The notes under the pieces are model-generated. The model saw nothing but the letters and a program-made list of their open reading frames with translations. It ran no database searches and was not told where the DNA came from. A DNA stretch of 25,061 bases from positions 1 to 25,061 of IMG/VR virus record IMGVR_UViG_3300028809_000062; one strand, 5' to 3'. Positions 19,831 through 25,061 of the stretch are shown here, in pieces. How positions within the stretch are numbered: position 1 is the stretch's first letter; every line of letters begins with the position of its first letter. A program made the translations under genes and the position numbers. This stretch comes from a virus.

Positions 19831-21999
19831 TTGGTACAGCTAATTCCTCGCCCGAACATCCCGCAGGTCACGGCCGGTGGCATCCCTAGCGTTCGCAACG
19901 AGGCGAGGCTGGACATCAGCGGCCAGCAGCAGGCGATCCAGACCCTGACGCAAGGGGCGCAGGACCTGACCGCCAAGTGGCAGGAGCGCAACGACACCGC
20001 GGCGCTGCTGAAGGCCCGGCGCGAGCTGTCGGACTGGGAGGTCAACACCTTCAGCCCGGCCAACGTTGAGGGAGTGAACAAGTACCGCGGCGGCGAGGCG
20101 CTGAAGGCCGGCGCCGACCTGACCCCGAAGATGGACGAGCAGATCGGCAAGATCCGCGAGAGCCTGACCGGGACGCAGCGCGCGCGCTTCGACGCCATCG
20201 CGGGACAGTGGCGGGACGGCGTGTCCAACCGCCTGAACAACCACATGGATCGGGAGCATTCTCAGTACATCGAGCGCGAGGAAGTCGCGGCGATCGATCG
20301 CGTGTCACAGGATGCAGTTCTGGCCGGCGCCGCCGAGGACTTCGCGCGGCAGGACCAGGTGGCCAACGAGGCCATCGTGATGCGCCAGCGCCAGCTTGCC
20401 AGTCAAGGGTATGCCCCGGACAGCGAGTACAGCCGCGCGGCCACGCGCGAGATGGCAAGTTCGATTCGCGCGCAGACCGTGGCCGGACTGGTGTCCAGCA
20501 AGCCGCTGGAAGCCGCGGCCTACCTGGACAAGTACCGCGAGCAGATGACGCCGGCCGACCGCGTCCGCACGCAGGCGCTGGTGCAGCCGATCCTGGACGA
20601 CGTGCAGGCCGACCGCGACGCGGCATGGGCGATGCAGGGCGGCGTGGACATTCCGCCGGCCGACGTGGCTGCAGTGCCGCGCGGCGCGCCGCCGCCGGCG
20701 ATCGCCAAGATCCTGGACGAGGAGGCCGCGGCCGCAGGCATCCCGAAGGAGTACCTGTATGCGCTGGCCGAGCAGGAGTCGAGCTTCCGCGCCGATGCGG
20801 TGAACCCGGAGGTGCTGGATGATGGCGACCAGGCCACGGGGCTGTTCCAGTACCGCAAGACCAGCGCCGGCGGCATCGACCGCAAGGATGCCCGGGCGAG
20901 CGCGCGGCGCGCGGCGCAGGAGTTCAAGGCACGCATGGCCAAGGGCGGCGCCCAGTTCGCCGTGGCCGCGCACTTCGCGGGTGAGGGGGGTGCGGAGGCG
21001 GTGATCCAGCGCGGACGCACGGCCGAGAATCCGAAGACGACCCGGTACATCCGCGAGGTGGAGGCGCGCGCGGCGCGCTGGCGCGGGAACGGGCCGGCGG
21101 CCGTCATGCCGGCGGCGGCGACCGAGGCCGATGCCTTGACCCGGGCGCAGACCATCACCGATCCCGACCGCCGCGCGCGCGCCATGCGCAAGATCCGGGA
21201 GGACTGGTCGATCCGCGACGCGCGCGAGAACGAACTGAAGAAGCAGCAGGCCGAGAGCGCCTACACCGCTATCCAGCAGAACCCGAACCAGCCATTGCGA
21301 CAAATCCTGGGCGCGGAGGCCTACGGCCGTTTCGAGCGCGAGGGCAAGATCGACGCGCTGGAGAACATCCGCAAGAACGCTATCGAGCGCACATTCGTGC
21401 AGGACGACCCGGTACTGGCGGAGGCGTATTTCCGCGAATCCATCCTCTCGCCCAACACCTTCGCCAAGCGTAATTTCTATGACGCCGACATCGCCAACCG
21501 GCTGTCGACGGACACGCTGCGCCAACTGGTCGCGAGGCAGGCTGACGTGGCCAAGCCGGAGAAGCAGGCCGAGTGGGCGACCGAGGCGCAGCGCATCGAG
21601 ATGGGCTGGTCCCAGCTTGGGCTGGCGCCGAACCAGGACCAGAAGGCGGACAAGAAGACGCGCGAGCAGCGGCGCGATGCCTTCGCCATGCGCTACCGCA
21701 ACGCCGAGAAGGCCTACATCCAGTCGAGTGGGCAGAAGCCTACGCCGCAGCAGGCGGACGCATTGCTGCAGTCGGTCGTGCAGGGCGTGGCGGCCGACAT
21801 GAGCGTGCTGGATGCCAAGCTGACCATGGGCCCCTATGCGGGCGCGCCGGCAGCCTCGTCGGTGGACCTGGCCGCGGGCGTCCTGGCCCCTGAAATGCGG
21901 CGCGAAGCTGTGCAGTCCTACCAAGCGCGCTATGGCGCTTCCCGTACCCCGAGCGACGCCGATATCATCCGGTACTGGCAGCGCAAGGGGATGCAATGA
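19831..21999 (+). CDS. Virion transglycosylase (SLT domain) ejection protein
   Basis: A 722-residue structural protein with an SLT-type transglycosylase domain at about residues 290-410. The catalytic Glu is probably Glu316 in ALAEQESSF, followed by ATGLFQYRKTSAGG and AVAAHFAGEG, the usual second and third motifs. The N-terminal 280 and C-terminal 300 residues are long polar helices. It would be ejected at infection and open the cell wall locally for DNA entry, as T7 gp16 does. TTG 19831 is the start, with GGGGG about ten bases upstream. The stop overlaps the next ATG. Confidence 0.8.
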   Translation: MVQLIPRPNIPQVTAGGIPSVRNEARLDISGQQQAIQTLTQGAQDLTAKWQERNDTAALLKARRELSDWEVNTFSPANVEGVNKYRGGEALKAGADLTPKMDEQIGKIRESLTGTQRARFDAIAGQWRDGVSNRLNNHMDREHSQYIEREEVAAIDRVSQDAVLAGAAEDFARQDQVANEAIVMRQRQLASQGYAPDSEYSRAATREMASSIRAQTVAGLVSSKPLEAAAYLDKYREQMTPADRVRTQALVQPILDDVQADRDAAWAMQGGVDIPPADVAAVPRGAPPPAIAKILDEEAAAAGIPKEYLYALAEQESSFRADAVNPEVLDDGDQATGLFQYRKTSAGGIDRKDARASARRAAQEFKARMAKGGAQFAVAAHFAGEGGAEAVIQRGRTAENPKTTRYIREVEARAARWRGNGPAAVMPAAATEADALTRAQTITDPDRRARAMRKIREDWSIRDARENELKKQQAESAYTAIQQNPNQPLRQILGAEAYGRFEREGKIDALENIRKNAIERTFVQDDPVLAEAYFRESILSPNTFAKRNFYDADIANRLSTDTLRQLVARQADVAKPEKQAEWATEAQRIEMGWSQLGLAPNQDQKADKKTREQRRDAFAMRYRNAEKAYIQSSGQKPTPQQADALLQSVVQGVAADMSVLDAKLTMGPYAGAPAASSVDLAAGVLAPEMRREAVQSYQARYGASRTPSDADIIRYWQRKGMQ

Positions 22000-24900
22000 G
22001 CCAGGACATCTGGGCCGAACTGGAGCAGGAAGACGCGGCCCGCCGGTCGCGTGGCGCAGCGCTGACGGCGCCGCCGGTGCCGCCGGAGACCATGAGCGAG
22101 GCTGTCACCATTGGTGCGCGCCGCGGTATTCCCGCGGGCGCGGTGGTGCAGGACCTGCCCCGATACAAGCAGCTGGACGAGCTCGACGCCGTACAGGAGG
22201 CCGCGACGCGGCAGCCGGCGCTGGGCGCCTGGCTGATCGACCCGACCAACGTGGCGCTGTCCAAGGGCGAGTTGCCGCAGGTCTCCCAGCTTGCCGAGTC
22301 GGTGGCCAAGACCAAGACCACGCAGGACCGGCCCTACGACTGGGGTCCGTGGGGCTGGGGTCAGTTCGTCGGCGACCTGGCGGGCAGCTTCGGCTCGAGC
22401 TTCGGCGCCACCTTCGGGCGCGCGCTGGAGGGTCAGGCCGACTTGCGCGGCTCCACGCATCGCACGCTTGACCGTCTGACGCGCGGCGCGCTCGGCGACA
22501 CCATCGGCGACTTCATGGCCGACCCGCTGAACCAGCGAGGCGGGCGCGGCGTCGGCCTGAGTAACGACGGCCTGCGCACGTCCGGGCAGCGGATCCAGGA
22601 TGCTTTCGGATTCACCCCGCAGCAGCAGTCCACGGCCACCGATGTGGCGGGCGGCCTTGGCACGCTGGGCGCCCAGATCGCCACGTTCGCGGCCACCCGC
22701 GGCGCTGGATCCACCACGCTCAACCTGGGCCTTGGCGCCAATCAGGGCGCCGACATGGCGCGCGAGGCTGGCGCCGAGGGCACGGCTGGCGGCGATGCCG
22801 CGGTGCTGGCGTCGGCGCCGGTGGCTGCAGCGCTGGAGCGTATCGGTCTGAACCGCCTCTTGCAGCGCGCGCCGCCGGGGATCAACAACGCCGTGGGCCG
22901 CTGGATCACGGACAAGCTGATCGCCGCCGGCATCGAGGGCACGCAGGAAGCTGCCGAGCAGTTCACCTACAACTTGATCGCCCAACAGGCCTACAACCCG
23001 GACCAGGCGCTGACGGAAGGGCTGCCGGAGAACTTCGAACTGGGCGCCTGGGTGGGTGCGATCGCGCGCGCCGCCACGGGCGCACGGTTCGCCAAGACGC
23101 AAGCCGAGCGCGAGGGCGAGCTGCTGGATGGCATCACGCTGTCGGCCAGCGCCGTTGCGTTGCGCGAGCGCAACCCCGAGAAGTTCCGCGAACTGGCGCA
23201 GAAACTGGCGGCGTCTGGCGCAGATCGTGTGTATCTGGACGGCGCCGAGGCGGCCACCTATTTCCAGTCCGCCGGTCTGGATCCGGCGCAGTTCATGGAC
23301 GCCGACGCCCTGACCGACGCCGCGGTGGCGGGCACGGACGTGGCCATCCCGATGGAGCAGTGGATCACCGCCATTGCCCCGGAGCACGGCAAGGCGCTGT
23401 CCAAGTTCGCGCGCCTGACGCCGTCTGGCATGAGCCGCGCCGATGTCGAGCAGTTCAACGACCGCGCGGAGGCTGAGTTCGATGCCTTCCTGCAGAGCGT
23501 TTCGCGGGAATCCGAACCCGCGGACACCAGCCAGCAGGTATACGAGGACGTGCTGGGCCAGCTGCTGGGCACGGGCATGAACCGTCAGGCGGCCGAGGCC
23601 AATGCGGAACTGCATCGCCGCTTCTGGCAGACCCAGGCGCAGCGGTCAGGCCGCAGCGCGATGGACCTCTATCAGCCCTACGGCCTGCGCATCCAGCGCG
23701 AAGACCCGGCCGGCATGGCGATCCTGCGCGAGCGTCCGAGTGCGGACGCGGCCGTCGACTCGCTGCTGGGCCGGCTGGTGACGGGCGACATTCCGACCGA
23801 GACCCGGGCCATGGGCCCGTCGCTGGTCGAGTGGCTGGCCGATCAGGGTGGCATCAACGATCCGGCGATGGCCGGCGAGCTTCGTCGCCTGAACGAGTCC
23901 GACCGGGTGAACCGCCGCGGCAAGCCCAAGCTGGTGACCAAGCTGGGCAAGCCCCTGGATCGAGCGCGCGAGCTTGCCGTCGAGGCCGGCTACCTGCCGG
24001 AAGGCGCTGACCTGAATGCGCTACTGGACGCGATCACGCAGGAGGTGGACGGCGGGCCGGCCATTCGCGTGGGCGGCGACCAGGTGCTGGCCGACCAGCG
24101 CGCCATGCTGCTGGAGGCGGGCGATCTGCTGAACGAGGCCGGCGTCGACCCGGCCGATCGCGAGGCTGCGCGCCGGTTCCTCGTTGGCGACACGCAGACG
24201 CGGTTCTACCAGGACGCCCTGCCCGAACAGGACGAGGTGGCCGCGCTGAAGGCCCGCATCGCCGCGCTCGAGCAGGAGCTGCGCACGGACGAACTGACCG
24301 GCCTGCGCAACCGCCGCGCGTTCAACGAGGACGAGGCGCTGGGCTGGGAGGGCGTGATGGCCTTCGACATGGACGGCCTGACCGCACTGAATGCCATGGG
24401 TCACGAGGTCGGTGATGCCGCGCTGCGCGCCATCGGCGAGGTCATGCTGGCCAGCGAGACCGCGACCGCGCGCTTCTATCACACGTCCGGCGACGAGTTC
24501 TACGGCCGCGCCACGACGATGGCCGAGGCGCAGGAACTGGCGCAGATGATCCAGGACAAGCTGGAGTCTGTGGACCTGGACATCGTGATGGCCGGTCCTG
24601 ACGGTCAAACCCGTGACTTCACCTATCGAGGCATCGGCGTCAGCCGAGGCGCAGGAGCAACCCCCAATGAAGCAGACCAAGTCGCCATCCGAAACAAAGC
24701 CGAGCGCGAAGCCTCCGGCGTCCGACAGGCGAAGGGAGATCCGGGGCCTCTTCGGCGCCTCATCGATCGACGAGCTGAAGGCAATCGGGACCGTCGTCAG
24801 CGTGTCGATCCACAATCGGAAGGATCACCCGAAGCGTCGGAAGACGGACTGACGGAGTTCAACCAGGACGATGCCAGCGACTCTATCCGACGCGGCTGGA

Positions 24901-25061
24901 TCAACTTTGCTGACCGTGCCGCCGTCACCATCGGGCTGACCCCGAAGGCGGATCTTTCCACCTTCATCCACGAGAGCGGGCATTTCTTCCTGGAGGTGAT
25001 GGGCGACCTTGCGCGTGATCCGAATGCGCCGCAGGACATCGTCGACGACTATGCCGCCATC
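21996..25061 (+). CDS. Giant polyvalent ejection-type protein with GGDEF domain and HExxH motif (5' part)
   Basis: Open from ATG 21996 (ATGA overlap) to the window edge, 1022 codons with no stop. The first 370 residues are Gly- and Ala-rich, with segments such as AGIEGTQEAAEQFTYNLIAQ that resemble phage large polyvalent proteins. A coiled coil (VAALKARIAALEQEL) leads into a GGDEF domain at about residues 765-905: DELTGLRNRRAF (765-776), the metal-binding FDMDG with NAMGHEVGDAAL, the signature SGDEF (831-835), and a GIGVSRGAGATPNEADQVAI end. The inhibitory RxxD site is absent (RFYH instead). Near the window end FIHESGHFFLE gives HExxH at 992-996, a zincin-like motif. Position suggests delivery into the host with the ejection proteins. 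Diguanylate cyclase activity is inferred, not shown. Confidence 0.8.
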   Translation, partial: MSQDIWAELEQEDAARRSRGAALTAPPVPPETMSEAVTIGARRGIPAGAVVQDLPRYKQLDELDAVQEAATRQPALGAWLIDPTNVALSKGELPQVSQLAESVAKTKTTQDRPYDWGPWGWGQFVGDLAGSFGSSFGATFGRALEGQADLRGSTHRTLDRLTRGALGDTIGDFMADPLNQRGGRGVGLSNDGLRTSGQRIQDAFGFTPQQQSTATDVAGGLGTLGAQIATFAATRGAGSTTLNLGLGANQGADMAREAGAEGTAGGDAAVLASAPVAAALERIGLNRLLQRAPPGINNAVGRWITDKLIAAGIEGTQEAAEQFTYNLIAQQAYNPDQALTEGLPENFELGAWVGAIARAATGARFAKTQAEREGELLDGITLSASAVALRERNPEKFRELAQKLAASGADRVYLDGAEAATYFQSAGLDPAQFMDADALTDAAVAGTDVAIPMEQWITAIAPEHGKALSKFARLTPSGMSRADVEQFNDRAEAEFDAFLQSVSRESEPADTSQQVYEDVLGQLLGTGMNRQAAEANAELHRRFWQTQAQRSGRSAMDLYQPYGLRIQREDPAGMAILRERPSADAAVDSLLGRLVTGDIPTETRAMGPSLVEWLADQGGINDPAMAGELRRLNESDRVNRRGKPKLVTKLGKPLDRARELAVEAGYLPEGADLNALLDAITQEVDGGPAIRVGGDQVLADQRAMLLEAGDLLNEAGVDPADREAARRFLVGDTQTRFYQDALPEQDEVAALKARIAALEQELRTDELTGLRNRRAFNEDEALGWEGVMAFDMDGLTALNAMGHEVGDAALRAIGEVMLASETATARFYHTSGDEFYGRATTMAEAQELAQMIQDKLESVDLDIVMAGPDGQTRDFTYRGIGVSRGAGATPNEADQVAIRNKAEREASGVRQAKGDPGPLRRLIDRRAEGNRDRRQRVDPQSEGSPEASEDGLTEFNQDDASDSIRRGWINFADRAAVTIGLTPKADLSTFIHESGHFFLEVMGDLARDPNAPQDIVDDYAAI

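Noticed and set aside
20305-23615. Two antisense ORFs of more than 560 codons opposite the transglycosylase and giant protein
   Set aside because: Same GC-rich shadow effect; they straddle the boundary of two clear + strand genes and show no domain or ribosome site.
1-25061. CRISPR arrays, tRNA genes, transposases, integrase or attachment sites
   Set aside because: Scanned by eye on both strands; no regularly spaced repeats, cloverleaf-like segments, transposase motifs or recombinase genes were seen.

Overview
The window is a high-GC (roughly 63-65%) segment of a tailed double-stranded DNA phage or prophage with short-tail (podovirus) architecture. Every gene I can support lies on the + strand, and almost all are packed with 1-8 base stop/start overlaps. 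No integrase, repressor, host gene, tRNA or attachment site is visible, so I cannot tell a free phage from a prophage. GC-rich codon use and the mix of families (a capsid module like Bordetella phage BPP-1 and Burkholderia BcepC6B, with a T7-like portal, tail and ejection proteins) suggest a proteobacterial host, such as a xanthomonad, pseudomonad or Burkholderia relative. That host guess is inference.

Layout: 1-3.4 kb is a DNA-metabolism block: a NinB-like recombination protein, a cytosine-C5 methyltransferase with another gene overprinted on it, an HNH endonuclease, a DUF1364-type nuclease, a VRR-NUC-like nuclease and several tiny genes. 3.4-6.8 kb is the lysis block: a lysozyme-like endolysin with an EF-hand loop, holin-like membrane proteins, the Rz/Rz1 spanin pair and small proteins of unknown function. 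6.8-9.0 kb holds the terminase small and large subunits; the large one is broken by a one-base frameshift. 9.0-14.6 kb is the head block: portal, scaffold, major capsid, cement and accessory proteins, with two intrinsic terminators. 14.6-18.9 kb is the tail tube block: a tubular-protein-A homologue, then a tubular-protein-B gene split in two by an HNH-bearing insertion. 18.9-25 kb is the ejection block: gp13-like and gp14-like proteins, a transglycosylase, and the first 1022 codons of a giant protein that runs off the window.

How it works together: the early nucleases and methyltransferase would handle recombination and DNA modification. Terminase and portal package DNA into a scaffolded, cement-stabilised shell. 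The A/B tube proteins form the short tail. The internal proteins are ejected at infection and cut peptidoglycan, and the endolysin, holin and spanins release progeny.

The least expected features are: (1) an overlapping gene pair at 565-2331, in which a dual-coded C-terminal segment appears twice, exactly 600 bases apart around an HNH gene, each copy keeping a different one of the two frames; (2) a well-preserved GGDEF (diguanylate cyclase) domain and an HExxH motif inside the giant ejection-type protein; (3) a tail-tube gene split by an HNH element; (4) a frameshifted terminase followed by a gene whose best start codon is ATC.
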